DNA of 64,000 nucleotides, taken from contig JAIPFM010000107.1 of NCBI GenBank assembly GCA_021736645.1, positions 1-64,000 on the forward strand. Reading direction: 5' to 3'. The notes beneath the pieces were generated by a model. The model saw nothing but the letters and a program-made list of their open reading frames with translations. It was not told where the DNA came from and made no database searches. Source of the stretch: Phycisphaerae bacterium. Its GTDB lineage: Bacteria > Planctomycetota > Phycisphaerae > Sedimentisphaerales > Anaerobacaceae. Position 1 is the first letter of the stretch. Every line of letters begins with the position of its first letter. Position numbers and translations under genes: made by a program. Shown piece by piece: positions 34,370 through 46,788 of the stretch.

Positions 34370-36514
34370 CTAGGCCTTTAGTTTATCGCTTTGAAGGGGC
34401 ATGGAACGCAGCCGAATGCCCGTGGCGGCAAACACGGCATTGCCAATGGCAGGGGCAATCGCAATGATCGGTGTTTCACCGCCGCCGGCCGAGGGGATGT
34501 CCCGGTTCTCGACCAGGTGGATGTCCAGCTTGGGGATATCTGCGAACCGGGGCACTTGATAGGTGTAGAAGCTGTTGCTCAGGATGCGACCGTCTTCAAA
34601 GACCATGGCCTCACGCAGTGCCGGACCCAGCCCCATGCAGATACACCCCTGAATCTGTGACGTGAGATTGTCGGGATTCACGATGGGGCCGCATTCAAAG
34701 GCCTCGCACACCTCGACCACCCTGATCTGGCCGGTCTTTCGATCGATCAGGATCTCCACACAGGCGGCCACCACGGAATTCTTTTCCGTGCCGCAGGCCA
34801 GGCCCACGCCGAGTTCCCGGGTGATTTTTTTTCTGCGGTTGCCCCAGTCAAAATGCCTGGCCGCGGCCTCCAGGACGGTGCGGATCCGGGGATTGTTGAG
34901 GTGGGCCAGCCTGAAGGCCAGGGGGTCCGCCTTGGCCGCCACACTCAATTCGTCGATAAAGGATTCCCTGGCAAAATTGTTGGCCGTGGCCGCAAGACAT
35001 CGATAGGCCCCCTGACGCAGAGGCGAATCCGTGCCTGCGGACAGAATGCTCATATTGGCAATGCCGTAGGGCGGGTCAATGCCGGAACTACCCGGGTTGA
35101 TGGAGGTAAAGTCCCAGGCCGTGAGCGAGCCGGTGTCATCGAGCCCGGCCCTGCATTCGATCACGGCAGCAGGCCGGAAATACGCCCAGGTGAATTCCTC
35201 TTCCCGCGTCCAGTGGACTGCCACAGGCCTGGCACAGGCCTTTGAAAGACGAGCCGCTTCTTCGGCCGCTTCCCCGGAATGCTTGCCGCCGAATCCGCCG
35301 CCCATGTCCGGTACGATCAAACGCACCTTATCATTGGACACGCCGAATTCCCGCGCCAGATCGCCCTGCACGCGCTGCGGACTGTCCACGCCGGTCCACA
35401 CGGTCAATTTCCCATCGGTCCATTCGGCGGTGGCGGCCCTGGGTTCCATGGGCGTGTGCTGCACATAGGCCACCTCATACGTCTCGTTCAGGACCTGACT
35501 CGCCTCAGACAGGGCCTTGTCCACATCGCCAGTCGTTCTGGGCCGGGATCGCCCGCCGGTCTGTTTGTTTTTCTTGAGGTGAGAAAACAGGTCCCGGCTC
35601 GACACCTGAGGCACGGTCTTCCATTGGGCCGTCTGGGCTGCAGCCTCCAGGGCACGGGTTGCCAGAAATGTCGTGGGCGCAGCAAATCCTACAAACTGGC
35701 CCTCGTGCAGGACGAACACATCCTTCATGGCCTGCGCCGCGCCAAGGTCGATGGCCTCCAGCGTGGCCCCGTAAGAAGGAGGCCGGAGCACCTTGCCGTA
35801 CAGCATGCCGGGGCGTATCTGATCGGACGGGTAATGATGGGCCCCTGTGACCAGATCCCGGCTGTTGGGTCTTGGCACAGACGTGCCCATGGTCTTCCAC
35901 TGCCCCAGGGGCGTCAAGGTCACATCCGAACGGATCGAGCCCTTGAACACCTCGGAGGTCGTGTCCAGTGCGGCCAGATCACCGTAGGTCAGGGTCTTGC
36001 CGGTAGCGGTGTGCGTAATCTTGCCGTTGAGGACCTCAAGTGTCTCCGCGTTGACCTGCCACTGCCGGGCCGCGAGATTCGTCAGCAATTCACGGGCCGT
36101 GGCTGCAGCCTGACGTACCGGGGGGACATTGTATGGGGTGGTGCGACTGCCTGCCGTGATGCCGTCGTCCGGGACCAGATCCGTGTCCGCCATGATCAGG
36201 CGTACCTGACCTACAGACACGCGCAATTCTTCCGCCGCGGCCTGACTCAGTTCCGCGCGCGAGCCCTGGCCTTCCTCGACCTTGCCGGTCAGCACAGTGA
36301 CCGTGCCGTCCGTATTCAGGTGGAGTCTGGCGATCACAGGCATGGTGCGACCGCTCTGGGCCTGGGTCATGTCCTGGGTCACCGTGATCAGCAGGCCTGC
36401 GCCCAGTACCTGCAGAAACGTCCGCCGAGTCAGGTCAAACTCATGGGTCCACAGGGCCTGTGTCTCATCCTGTTCCAGTTCGAAGACATCATCGATAAGG
36501 GATTCCCGTGTCAT
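34370..36514 (-). CDS. Molybdenum hydroxylase large subunit (isoquinoline 1-oxidoreductase beta-like), Tat-exported
   Basis: The 714-residue protein belongs to the xanthine oxidase family. The twin-arginine motif TRRTFLQVLGAGLLI, at about residues 29-43, implies folded export with cofactor bound. Cofactor-binding motifs include DMGGGFGGKHSG near 395, the glutamate-rich ACGTEKNSVVAACVEI near 555, and GGETPIIAIAPAIGNAVF near the C-terminus. Size and Tat signal fit isoquinoline 1-oxidoreductase and aldehyde dehydrogenase types rather than cytosolic xanthine dehydrogenase. It partners with the 2Fe-2S subunit, whose stop overlaps its start by four bases. The substrate, probably an aldehyde or N-heterocycle, is unknown. 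Confidence 0.88.
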   Translation of the reverse strand: MTRESLIDDVFELEQDETQALWTHEFDLTRRTFLQVLGAGLLITVTQDMTQAQSGRTMPVIARLHLNTDGTVTVLTGKVEEGQGSRAELSQAAAEELRVSVGQVRLIMADTDLVPDDGITAGSRTTPYNVPPVRQAAATARELLTNLAARQWQVNAETLEVLNGKITHTATGKTLTYGDLAALDTTSEVFKGSIRSDVTLTPLGQWKTMGTSVPRPNSRDLVTGAHHYPSDQIRPGMLYGKVLRPPSYGATLEAIDLGAAQAMKDVFVLHEGQFVGFAAPTTFLATRALEAAAQTAQWKTVPQVSSRDLFSHLKKNKQTGGRSRPRTTGDVDKALSEASQVLNETYEVAYVQHTPMEPRAATAEWTDGKLTVWTGVDSPQRVQGDLAREFGVSNDKVRLIVPDMGGGFGGKHSGEAAEEAARLSKACARPVAVHWTREEEFTWAYFRPAAVIECRAGLDDTGSLTAWDFTSINPGSSGIDPPYGIANMSILSAGTDSPLRQGAYRCLAATANNFARESFIDELSVAAKADPLAFRLAHLNNPRIRTVLEAAARHFDWGNRRKKITRELGVGLACGTEKNSVVAACVEILIDRKTGQIRVVEVCEAFECGPIVNPDNLTSQIQGCICMGLGPALREAMVFEDGRILSNSFYTYQVPRFADIPKLDIHLVENRDIPSAGGGETPIIAIAPAIGNAVFAATGIRLRSMPLQSDKLKA

Positions 36515-36993
36515 GGTACTGTGACCTCCAAATTCTGACGTGCCGCCCGACGAACGGCATTGAGGATCTTGGTATACCCATTACAGCGACAGATATTGGC
36601 ATTCATCCAGGCCTTGATCGTGCTGTCCGAGGGATTGGGGTCGCTGTCCAGCAGGGCCACGGCCCGCATGATCATACCGGGCGTGCAGTAACCACACTGT
36701 ATGGCCCCCTCCGCCAGAAACGCGGCCTGTACTGGGTGCAGCACATCACCCCTCGCCAGCCCCTCGACCGTAATGACTTCGGTGTTGTTCACGCTGCCCA
36801 CCGGGGTCACACAGGAATGCACGGCCCTGCCGTTGATCAGCACGGTGCAGGCGCCGCATTGCGATTGACCGCAGCCGTACTTCGTACCGGTCAACTGCAG
36901 GTCTTCGCGCAGCACATCCAGCAGACGGCGACTGGGATCTGTGGTGATGGTTTTCTTCTCCCCATTGACGGTCAGACTCATTGTGACGTCCAT
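36511..36993 (-). CDS. 2Fe-2S subunit of molybdenum hydroxylase
   Basis: The 160-residue protein carries the plant-type 2Fe-2S motif CGQSQCGACTV near residue 45 and the second cluster motif QCGYCTPGM...CRCNGY in the helical C-terminal half. It transfers electrons from the molybdenum site. ATG 36993 is preceded by GGAGG at 7 bases; an upstream frame to 37029 is not needed. It is the first gene of the four-gene minus-strand operon. No FAD subunit is encoded, as is usual for isoquinoline oxidoreductase-type two-subunit enzymes. Confidence 0.94.
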   Translation of the reverse strand: MDVTMSLTVNGEKKTITTDPSRRLLDVLREDLQLTGTKYGCGQSQCGACTVLINGRAVHSCVTPVGSVNNTEVITVEGLARGDVLHPVQAAFLAEGAIQCGYCTPGMIMRAVALLDSDPNPSDSTIKAWMNANICRCNGYTKILNAVRRAARQNLEVTVP

Positions 36994-37056
36994 TAGACGA
37001 CCTCCACACCTAAACCTTCCGGACCACACAGACCGGAACTCCGCCCTGTGATCAAA

Positions 37057-37068
37057 CCATTATAATGG
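37057..37068. promoter_or_regulatory. Palindrome with -10-like core between divergent operons
   Basis: CCATTATAATGG is a perfect 12-base palindrome in the 231-base gap between the molybdenum hydroxylase operon and the PH-domain gene. It contains TATAAT on both strands, so it could be a -10 element with operator symmetry. No clear -35 was found for either direction. Confidence 0.3.
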
Positions 37069-37224
37069 GGAAATAGGCAGGGTACAGTCTTATTTTTTTG
37101 GACCGGGGGACGTCTCAGACTCAGTGGATAGGCTCAAACCGCACAAATTCCTTGCGGCCCGTGCGTCTATGCCTGATAATATGAATCATACAGATCGCAA
37201 ACCATGTTTTTAGGAGATGCAATT

Positions 37225-37602
37225 ATGGGACTCATCAGCGGCGCCCTGGGTAATGCTTCAGAAATCCCTGTGGACAAGATTCAGTCAGAATATGCCCCCA
37301 TGCTGGTTGCCTCGGAGACTATTCTCAAGGCCTTCAAGGTCATCCGGGACGTCATGATCTTCACCAACAAACGCATTTTGCTGGTGGACAAGCAGGGCGT
37401 GACAGGTACAAAAATAGAATACCTGACCATCCCCTATACCAAAATTAACCGTTTTGCCAAGGAAAGTGCAGGTGTCCTGGATATTGATGCCTCCCTGAAG
37501 ATCTGGCTCACCGGTCAGTCTGATCCGCTGGTCAAGGATTTCAAACGCAATAATTCGATCAATGAAATCTATCAATTACTAAGCGAACAGATTCTAAAAT
37601 AG
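37225..37602 (+). CDS. Bacterial PH-domain protein
   Basis: The 125-residue protein is a single bacterial pleckstrin-homology-like domain, with the typical strand sequence VMIFTNKRILLVDKQGVTG and IPYTKINRFAKESAG. AGGAG lies 8 bases before ATG 37225. Such proteins are soluble, form rings in known structures and have poorly defined roles. The next gene, a patatin, starts 18 bases later, so the two are probably cotranscribed. Confidence 0.85.
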   Translation: MGLISGALGNASEIPVDKIQSEYAPMLVASETILKAFKVIRDVMIFTNKRILLVDKQGVTGTKIEYLTIPYTKINRFAKESAGVLDIDASLKIWLTGQSDPLVKDFKRNNSINEIYQLLSEQILK

Positions 37603-37620
37603 CGATCCGGCGAAAATGTC

Positions 37621-38460
37621 ATGTCTGCGAACCACCCAAAAAAAATAGGTTTGGCACTGGGCGGCGGCGGGGCCAAGGGTCTGGCGCACATCACCATGCT
37701 GCAGGTCTTTGATGATCTCGGCCTTCGTCCTCATTGCATTGCCGGCACGAGCATCGGGGCGATAATGGGAGCATTGTATGCATCAGGCCTCAAAGCCAGT
37801 CAAATCAAAGAGGGTGTTCGTCGCATGGTGATCTCAAAGGGTGACTCCTTCAAGGCGGCACTCAAGAAGAAGGATGTGCTGAAATGGATTCACTTCATGG
37901 ACCTCGAGTTCCGGGGCCACGCCATCTTTAGGGGTGACCGGTTTATTGATTTTCTTTTCAGCGCCATGGAGGTCGCGACATTTGAGGCCCTGGACATACC
38001 TCTGCGCATCGTGGCCACCGACTTCTGGGCCTCCAGTCAGGTGGTGCTCAAGTCCGGCGACCTCCTGCCTGCGGTCAAGGCGAGTATGGCCTTGCCAGGG
38101 GTATTTACACCGGTCACGCTAAATAATCGAGTTCTGATAGACGGCGGGGGGGTCAATCCCGTGCCGCACGACCTTTTACTGGATTGCGACCTCGTGGTCG
38201 CCATTGACGTCATGGGTCAGCCGCAGAATGAAGGTCAAAAAATGCCCAATCTGTTTCGCGCTGTATTGACCACCTTTGACATCATGCAAAACTCTATCAT
38301 CAAGGAAAAACTCGACAGGCATCCTCCGGACATCTATATCAAGCCGGATATTCATGGCGTCGACATTCTGGATTTTTACAGGGCGGATGATGTCTTTGAG
38401 CAGGCCGCACCTGCACAGGCACGCCTGAAACGGCAGCTCAAAAAACACTTGTCTCTATAG
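37621..38460 (+). CDS. Patatin-like phospholipase
   Basis: The 279-residue protein has the patatin catalytic dyad: the glycine-rich oxyanion loop GLALGGGGAKGLAH, the nucleophile serine in GTSIGA (about residue 44) and the aspartate in DGGGVNPVP. It resembles RssA/YchK-type patatins. These hydrolyse acyl esters of lipids, but the natural substrate is unknown. No signal peptide is present. It sits between the PH-domain gene and pdxH on the same strand. Confidence 0.92.
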   Translation: MSANHPKKIGLALGGGGAKGLAHITMLQVFDDLGLRPHCIAGTSIGAIMGALYASGLKASQIKEGVRRMVISKGDSFKAALKKKDVLKWIHFMDLEFRGHAIFRGDRFIDFLFSAMEVATFEALDIPLRIVATDFWASSQVVLKSGDLLPAVKASMALPGVFTPVTLNNRVLIDGGGVNPVPHDLLLDCDLVVAIDVMGQPQNEGQKMPNLFRAVLTTFDIMQNSIIKEKLDRHPPDIYIKPDIHGVDILDFYRADDVFEQAAPAQARLKRQLKKHLSL

Positions 38461-38471
38461 GATACTCTGTC

Positions 38472-39104
38472 ATGGATCTCAATGCCTTGGGTACAGAATT
38501 TGTCAACGCCCCCTTGAATCGCCGGGATCTCCTGCAGGACCCATTCGACCAATTCGAATCCTGGATGGCGTGCTTGCTCCAGGCCCGGGCCGTGGAACCG
38601 AACGCCATGACCCTGTCCACGGTGAACACGGAAGGCCAGCCTTCCAGTCGAATTGTCTACCTCAAGGCTGTGGACAGACAAGGCTTTGTGCTCTTCACCA
38701 ATTACCAGAGCCAGAAATCTGTCGAGCTGGCCCGCAATCCCAAGGCAGCCTTGACTTTTTTTTGGCCTCAATTAAACCGACAGGTTCGCATTGAAGGAAC
38801 CGTGCAGAAGACCTCGGAGGAAGAATCAGATGGGTATTTCGCCCGGCGAAGTCGCGCCAGCCAGTTGGGCGCCTGGGCCTCGCAGCAGAGTCAGAGACTC
38901 ACGTCCCGTGACGCGCTGGACGATCAGTTCAAGGCCATGGAAAAGCGGTTCCCTCAGGCCGTGCCCAGACCACCCCACTGGGGCGGTTACAGGCTCTCTC
39001 CTGACAGAATGGAATTCTGGCACGGCAGGCTGAACCGATGCCACGATCGATTCGAATATCGATCGACGTCTACCGGATGGACGATCACGCGTCTGTCCCC
39101 ATGA
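38472..39104 (+). CDS. pdxH: Pyridoxine/pyridoxamine 5'-phosphate oxidase
   Basis: The 210-residue FMN enzyme oxidises pyridoxine 5'-phosphate or pyridoxamine 5'-phosphate to pyridoxal 5'-phosphate using oxygen. The N-terminal half has SSRIVYLKAVDRQGFVLFTN and the C-terminal signature PDRMEFWHGRLNRCHDRFEY. It starts 11 bases after the patatin stop. An oxygen-using enzyme shows that the organism at least tolerates oxygen, or uses another route when anaerobic. gyrB ends 19 bases away on the opposite strand. Confidence 0.94.
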   Translation: MDLNALGTEFVNAPLNRRDLLQDPFDQFESWMACLLQARAVEPNAMTLSTVNTEGQPSSRIVYLKAVDRQGFVLFTNYQSQKSVELARNPKAALTFFWPQLNRQVRIEGTVQKTSEEESDGYFARRSRASQLGAWASQQSQRLTSRDALDDQFKAMEKRFPQAVPRPPHWGGYRLSPDRMEFWHGRLNRCHDRFEYRSTSTGWTITRLSP

Positions 39105-39123
39105 TCGCCGGACCCGGTCCGCA

Positions 39124-41954
<2,831 letters not shown>

Positions 41955-42027
41955 GGGTTCTCCCCTTGAATAAGGGTCATCATCGTGAAAAAAAGGATTG
42001 TCAGGCTGCAGGACAACCGAATCATCC

Positions 42028-43131
42028 TTAACCCAGATTGATTGGCATTAACACATATTGAAAGTCGGCACCACTCCGGATCAGGCCTGGGCGGTCGGGT
42101 TGACCAAGGTCCAGCTCAAATTCGGGGGTTTGAATCACGCGCAGCGCATCTGTCAAAAACTGAGGATTAAAGCCAACACTGATAGGTTCACCAGAGTATT
42201 CAATGGTCATGGTGATCTCGGCAGCCCCTGCTTCTGGTGCACGACCTGAAAACATCAGAGAATTTTCTGAGATAGAGAGTTTAATGCCCTTGGTCTCTTC
42301 GCTGGCAAGCAGCGAGGCACGCCGCACGGCACTGGCCACTGTCTCACAATCCAACACAATCCTCTTGTCGTAATCCTTTGGAATGATGTCTTCATATTTT
42401 GGGAAGTTGCCTTCCACCAAATTAGAGCTGATGCTCACCATAGAGCAACTCAAAATGATCTGGCTTCCCACCAATTGAATCGCGATCTTGTCTTTGCTAT
42501 CCCCACCTAGTTTCTCCACCAACCCCAGAGTCTTGGAGGGGACAATCATACTCAAGCCAGTGTCAGACTCAGGCCCCTTGATTAAATTCACGCTGTTTTT
42601 TGCCAGACGCCTGCCATCTGTGGCCACCAGCAGCAGCTTCTTGCCCTTGATTTCCCACAACACACCATTAATGGCATATCGACTACTTTCCTTGGCCGTG
42701 GCAAAGAGACACTGCTTGATCCCCCGCTTGAGCTCCTGCAAGCTCACTTCAATGTCTGGGGCCCCGTCACTGCAGGGTACACCTGGAAATTGATCAGGGT
42801 CCTGGCCATAGATGGTAAAATGGCTGTCACTGCCCTTGATCTGGCAGGTATTGTCTTCCACCTCAAGGGTCAACACGTCATCGGCACACTCACGGACAAT
42901 CGCCGTCAAGCGATCTGCGGCCAACACAGCCTGTCCGGTTTCAATGACCTGGACCTCAGACAACACATAGTTGATGCCCACTTCAAGATCCGTGGCATAG
43001 ATGTGCACACAATCCTGTGAGGCATCCAAACGCACACACCGAAGGATCGGCTTGGGTGTACGACTAGGAACCACCGACGTTAACAAACTCAACGCTTCAG
43101 CCAGTGCCAATCGATTGAATTGGACTTTCAT
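42028..43131 (-). CDS. dnaN: DNA polymerase III sliding clamp (beta subunit)
   Basis: The 367-residue clamp has three domains of about 120 residues. The N-terminus MKVQFNRLALAEALSLLTSVV begins at ATG 43131 with AGGTC 5 bases upstream. Characteristic segments include LEVEDNTCQIKGSDSHFTIYG and the C-terminal FQYVLMPINL. It is the first gene of dnaN-dciA-gyrB. In many bacteria dnaA lies directly upstream, but here there is an AT-rich gap and then an unrelated gene. Confidence 0.97.
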   Translation of the reverse strand: MKVQFNRLALAEALSLLTSVVPSRTPKPILRCVRLDASQDCVHIYATDLEVGINYVLSEVQVIETGQAVLAADRLTAIVRECADDVLTLEVEDNTCQIKGSDSHFTIYGQDPDQFPGVPCSDGAPDIEVSLQELKRGIKQCLFATAKESSRYAINGVLWEIKGKKLLLVATDGRRLAKNSVNLIKGPESDTGLSMIVPSKTLGLVEKLGGDSKDKIAIQLVGSQIILSCSMVSISSNLVEGNFPKYEDIIPKDYDKRIVLDCETVASAVRRASLLASEETKGIKLSISENSLMFSGRAPEAGAAEITMTIEYSGEPISVGFNPQFLTDALRVIQTPEFELDLGQPDRPGLIRSGADFQYVLMPINLG

Positions 43132-43727
43132 GTAAGACCTCAAAAAACAAAAGAACAACAAAGGGTGTTGAGTCACAGGTTTCCTGCAATAAACAGCGAC
43201 AGTGTACAATAGAATTACGCTTTTATCTAGCGGAAATTTTGCTTTTAAGCGAGTCTGGAATAGGTGAAGAGGGTGTGGGGGATGACCGACAGTGAGTCCT
43301 ATAAAAAAGAATCTAACACTACAGGTTCTGGGTTAATATATTAGTTATTATATAAAGAAATTTAGTATTATTCTTAGTATAGGATCTGACTTTGTTAGCA
43401 ACTCCAAAATGGGCCTTACCTATCTGTTGGTTTGACACATAGTTATCTTTTAAAAGGTGGGGTGTTAAAACATGTCCCAGGGGTGTGATATCTGTTGTTA
43501 AGAAACTGTGACAAATCACAGAGTAGCATTGATATCAGTACTGGTAACAAGGTTTATCAGACAAGGCGTGTCAGACCTAACAGTGTTGATAACAGAATTA
43601 TAGGTCACTGCAGAGTATTTTTGATTAGTGTTCCGAACTCTATAATAAGAAAATCTTATATAGTCTGATATGTGGGTCGATTATTTAACAAAAGTATTTT
43701 CCTGATTTATCTGTGACGTGTCAAAAC
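43132..43727. other. AT-rich gap upstream of dnaN, weak candidate for oriC
   Basis: This 596-base gap has no convincing gene. An AT-rich tract lies at about 43333-43380. One DnaA-box variant, TTATCAACA, is at 43584-43592 on the minus strand; other boxes are not clear. A dyad CTGTGA-CAAA-TCACAG is at 43506-43521. Position beside dnaN-dciA-gyrB and about 41 kb from parB/parS suggests an origin-proximal region, but one box is weak evidence for the origin itself. Confidence 0.3.
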
Positions 43728-44690
43728 TCATTGAATCGCCAGCAATGACCACAGTGCGCTGGGGCCCTGTCCGATTCTCCAAAAGCCCACAGCAGTGACA
43801 CCCTGATGTTTATATAGCGATAGTTTCTCTGTCAAGCTTCTCAGGTCTTCGAAATACGCCACTGCATTGACCTGACGCTTGATTTCAAAGAATGGTATTT
43901 CTCCTATCTCTCTTTTTACCATAGGTTTATCGTTTTTCCATAATGCAAGTGTATCGGCGTATTTCAAGGCCCTCGCCACCTCCTCACGCTGCCACACACG
44001 GCCGTATAGGGGGAGCCCCATGATCAGCTTATTGCCGGGAATCTGCTTTCTTGCAAAATCACAGACCTCTCGACACCACCCGATAGAGGCCACGGGTCCC
44101 GGAGGGCCTGAACGGTAATGCTCATCATAGGCCATGATGATCACTCTATCTGCAATGGTGGCGATGGATGAATAGGGAAACGCATCATCCATCACACGGG
44201 TTCTGGCAGGGACGGCGACGCTTAAGACCTTACTATTTGGAAGTTTACGCTTTATCTCCGACAGAAAAGACAGATAGGCGCTGCGTTCCTCCGCACGCAT
44301 GACTTCAAAATCTATCTGGACCCCGTCAAACGGGCCTGACATCCTCAAGATATCGCTGATCAAATCTGATCGCAGTTGTTTGTCTCGGTTGAGACAGAAG
44401 TACATCAAGGTCTTGCTGGCCGGCGCACTAATCACCAGGTGTATCCTGGCGTTTTTGAGCCGACCTATCAGGGTAGGGCGTGGGACAGTCGTATCAAGTC
44501 TGCCAATATCATTGACCCTGGCACTGAAGTACCCAATATCGGTCAGGGGTTCCATCCCGGTGATATACTTCTCTTCTCCCTTCATCAGGTAGGCCCAGTT
44601 TTCCTTGAAATCGATGGTCTGTGCTGAGCAAAAGGTGCCTGAAAGAAAAAGAAGGCATAATATGCTGCAGTGAAAGGTCCTTTGTCTCAT
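43728..44690 (-). CDS. Exported GH18-like glycoside hydrolase
   Basis: The 320-residue protein begins with a signal peptide (FHCSILCLLFLSGTFCSA, residues about 5-22). The TIM-barrel GH18 motif FDGVQIDFEVM near residue 120 corresponds to DxxDxDxE with the catalytic glutamate. Also present are the strand motifs VIIMAYDEHY and AVGFWRIGQGP. GH18 enzymes cut chitin or peptidoglycan-like N-acetylglucosamine links; the short YaaH/spore-germination type is the closest in size. It is not clearly linked to its neighbours. Confidence 0.85.
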   Translation of the reverse strand: MRQRTFHCSILCLLFLSGTFCSAQTIDFKENWAYLMKGEEKYITGMEPLTDIGYFSARVNDIGRLDTTVPRPTLIGRLKNARIHLVISAPASKTLMYFCLNRDKQLRSDLISDILRMSGPFDGVQIDFEVMRAEERSAYLSFLSEIKRKLPNSKVLSVAVPARTRVMDDAFPYSSIATIADRVIIMAYDEHYRSGPPGPVASIGWCREVCDFARKQIPGNKLIMGLPLYGRVWQREEVARALKYADTLALWKNDKPMVKREIGEIPFFEIKRQVNAVAYFEDLRSLTEKLSLYKHQGVTAVGFWRIGQGPSALWSLLAIQ

Positions 44691-44793
44691 GACTGGTCTC
44701 CACGAATCATTGGCATGATTGTTTTAAGGCATATATCGTCGAAATGAGTTGAGATGCAGTAGTTTTTTTGGGACCTTGTCCTGAGAAGCCGAG

Positions 44794-45954
44794 TTATTGA
44801 GGATGAAAACCGGAGTCCCAGTCCTTCCATACAGGCTCCATGCCCTGCTGGCGGAGCATGTCTGCCACCTGAGAAGGGGTACGAGCATCATCGATGGCAA
44901 ATTGTTCCAGGCTACCATCCTTGTGGCCATAGCCGCCTGGATTCGTCTTGCTGCCAGCACTCATCTTCGTAATACCCAAAGGGACAAGCGCGTCACGAAA
45001 CCGAGCACACTCGCGTGTGGATATAATCAGCCCGGCATCCGCAAAGCAGAGCCGCAAGGCCAGGAGCATTTGGACGAGGTCTTGATCCGACACGAGGTGG
45101 TCGAATTGCTGGGCCTGTACTTCATTGGCAGGTCTTAATCGTGGGAAGGAAAAGGAGATCTGGGACCGCCAATACTGTTTCATCAAGTAATGGCCATGCA
45201 TGCCCAGGGCCAGGGTCTCTAATCGCCAGTCCGTGAGGCCCAACAAAAATCCCAATCCAAGTTTTCGCATACCAGCGGCACCAAAACTGTCGCAAGCGAG
45301 AAGTCTTCTCTGGAAATCCGCTTTTGGGCCCTTCACATGGTAGCGTGCATACACATCCGGATCATAGGTCTCCTGATACAGGGTGACACCGTCTATGCCC
45401 GCTTCAAACAACCTGGCATACTCCTGAGTTTCCAGTTGATGAATTTCAAGGGACAGGGTACTGAACATGCCCCGAAGGCGATGCGCCAACTCGCAAAGAT
45501 AGTCCACAGTAATAAACTCGCGATCTTCACTGCTGACCAGCAAAAGGTCCTGAAAACCCTCATGATGAATGATACGGGCTTCCTCGACCGCATCCTCCAC
45601 GGAGAGGCGACAGCGTTCATACTGATTGCTGCAGTTAAAACCACAATAGACACACTGGTTGCAGCAGTAGCTTGATACATACAGCGGGGCATACAGTGAA
45701 ATCGTTTTACCAAAACGCTGCACTGTCAGACGATGGGCGATCGTGGCCATCTGTTCGAGATACGTCTGTGCAGCAGGGGCGATCAGCGCGAGCAGACGTT
45801 CCGGGCGATAGATCCCGGGCGCGGCTGTCAGGGCGCATTCGACATCAGAAGGTGTCACAGCCTCCAGCCGGGCCTGCCAGCGATCGCGTTCCAGAAACAC
45901 GGAGTCCCGTGACCAGACGTCGGAAAAATTAGGGTGTAAAACATTCGTCTGCAT
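44794..45954 (-). CDS. thiH: 2-iminoacetate synthase ThiH
   Basis: The 386-residue radical SAM enzyme makes dehydroglycine (2-iminoacetate) from tyrosine for the thiazole ring of thiamin, without oxygen. The CxxxCxxC cluster motif lies in YCCNQCVYCGF near residue 98. FSFPRLRPAN and SAGSKTNPGGYG are typical ThiH segments. It starts 9 bases after thiG and is the last gene of the riboswitch-controlled operon. Use of ThiH rather than the oxidase ThiO fits an anaerobic or microaerobic lifestyle. Confidence 0.95.
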   Translation of the reverse strand: MQTNVLHPNFSDVWSRDSVFLERDRWQARLEAVTPSDVECALTAAPGIYRPERLLALIAPAAQTYLEQMATIAHRLTVQRFGKTISLYAPLYVSSYCCNQCVYCGFNCSNQYERCRLSVEDAVEEARIIHHEGFQDLLLVSSEDREFITVDYLCELAHRLRGMFSTLSLEIHQLETQEYARLFEAGIDGVTLYQETYDPDVYARYHVKGPKADFQRRLLACDSFGAAGMRKLGLGFLLGLTDWRLETLALGMHGHYLMKQYWRSQISFSFPRLRPANEVQAQQFDHLVSDQDLVQMLLALRLCFADAGLIISTRECARFRDALVPLGITKMSAGSKTNPGGYGHKDGSLEQFAIDDARTPSQVADMLRQQGMEPVWKDWDSGFHPQ

Positions 45955-45963
45955 GGATTCAGC

Positions 45964-46740
45964 TTATTCCCTGAGAAAACCCGTGAGTGGACTTGAGGCT
46001 GAGGCCTGTCTGCCCACGGCCCCGGGGCCTGACAGATACGCCTTTCGACCTGCCTGGACAGCCAGATTGAAGGCTTCAGCCATGGCAATCGGATCAGAAG
46101 CCGTGGCAATGGCCGTGTTGACCAGGACCGCATCGGCCCCCATCTCCATGGCGTCGGCTGCGTGAGAGGGCAGGCCCAGACCTGCATCGACAACCACAGG
46201 CACATTGGCCTGTTCAATAATGATTTCAATGGCTGCTCGCGTTTGAAGACCGCGATTGGAACCAATGGGGCTGGCCAGCGGCATGACCGTCGCTGTGCCC
46301 ACCTCTTCCAGCCGCTTCGCCAGGACCGGGTCCGCATTGATATAGGGCAGGACCACAAATCCCTCCTTGACCAGGATGTCTGCGGCCTTGAGTGTTTCAA
46401 TCGGATCCGGTAAGAGATAATAGGGATCAGGCGTCACTTCCAGCTTGACCCACTCAATATCCGTGGCGGCCCGGGCCAGGCGCGCCAGACGAACCGCCTC
46501 ACCAGCGTCTCTAGCCCCTGATGTGTTGGGCAACAACAGATATTTGTCACGATCGATCACGCTCAGCATATCATCGTTTTCGTTTTCAATATCCACCCTG
46601 CGCAATGCCACAGTCACGATGTCCGCGCCGCTTTGCGCCAATGCCTCAGCCATCAAGGCATGAGAAGAAAACTTCCCGGTGCCCAACAGCAACCGAGATT
46701 CAAATGTCCTGCCTGCTATTCTTAGAGGTTCCATAGCCAC
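45964..46740 (-). CDS. thiG: Thiazole synthase ThiG
   Basis: The 258-residue TIM-barrel enzyme builds the thiazole phosphate from deoxyxylulose phosphate, dehydroglycine and ThiS thiocarboxylate. Family motifs are [35 protein letters not shown] and the Schiff-base lysine in WVKLEV near residue 100. [21 protein letters not shown] is the phosphate-binding end. It lies 48 bases after thiS. Confidence 0.96.
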   Translation of the reverse strand: MAMEPLRIAGRTFESRLLLGTGKFSSHALMAEALAQSGADIVTVALRRVDIENENDDMLSVIDRDKYLLLPNTSGARDAGEAVRLARLARAATDIEWVKLEVTPDPYYLLPDPIETLKAADILVKEGFVVLPYINADPVLAKRLEEVGTATVMPLASPIGSNRGLQTRAAIEIIIEQANVPVVVDAGLGLPSHAADAMEMGADAVLVNTAIATASDPIAMAEAFNLAVQAGRKAYLSGPGAVGRQASASSPLTGFLRE

Positions 46741-46788
46741 CCATTTCTATAGTCTTAATCGCTCAAAATTCAACGTTGATAAGGGAAC

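Noticed and set aside
35279-36538. 419-codon plus-strand frame opposite the molybdenum hydroxylase gene
   Set aside because: It is the antisense shadow of a well-supported gene; composition is rich in H, R and G with no domain.
43506-43521. CRP-like dyad in the dnaN upstream gap
   Set aside because: TGTGA and TCACA are 4 bases apart rather than the 6 expected for CRP, and no CRP gene is in the window; kept only as a note.
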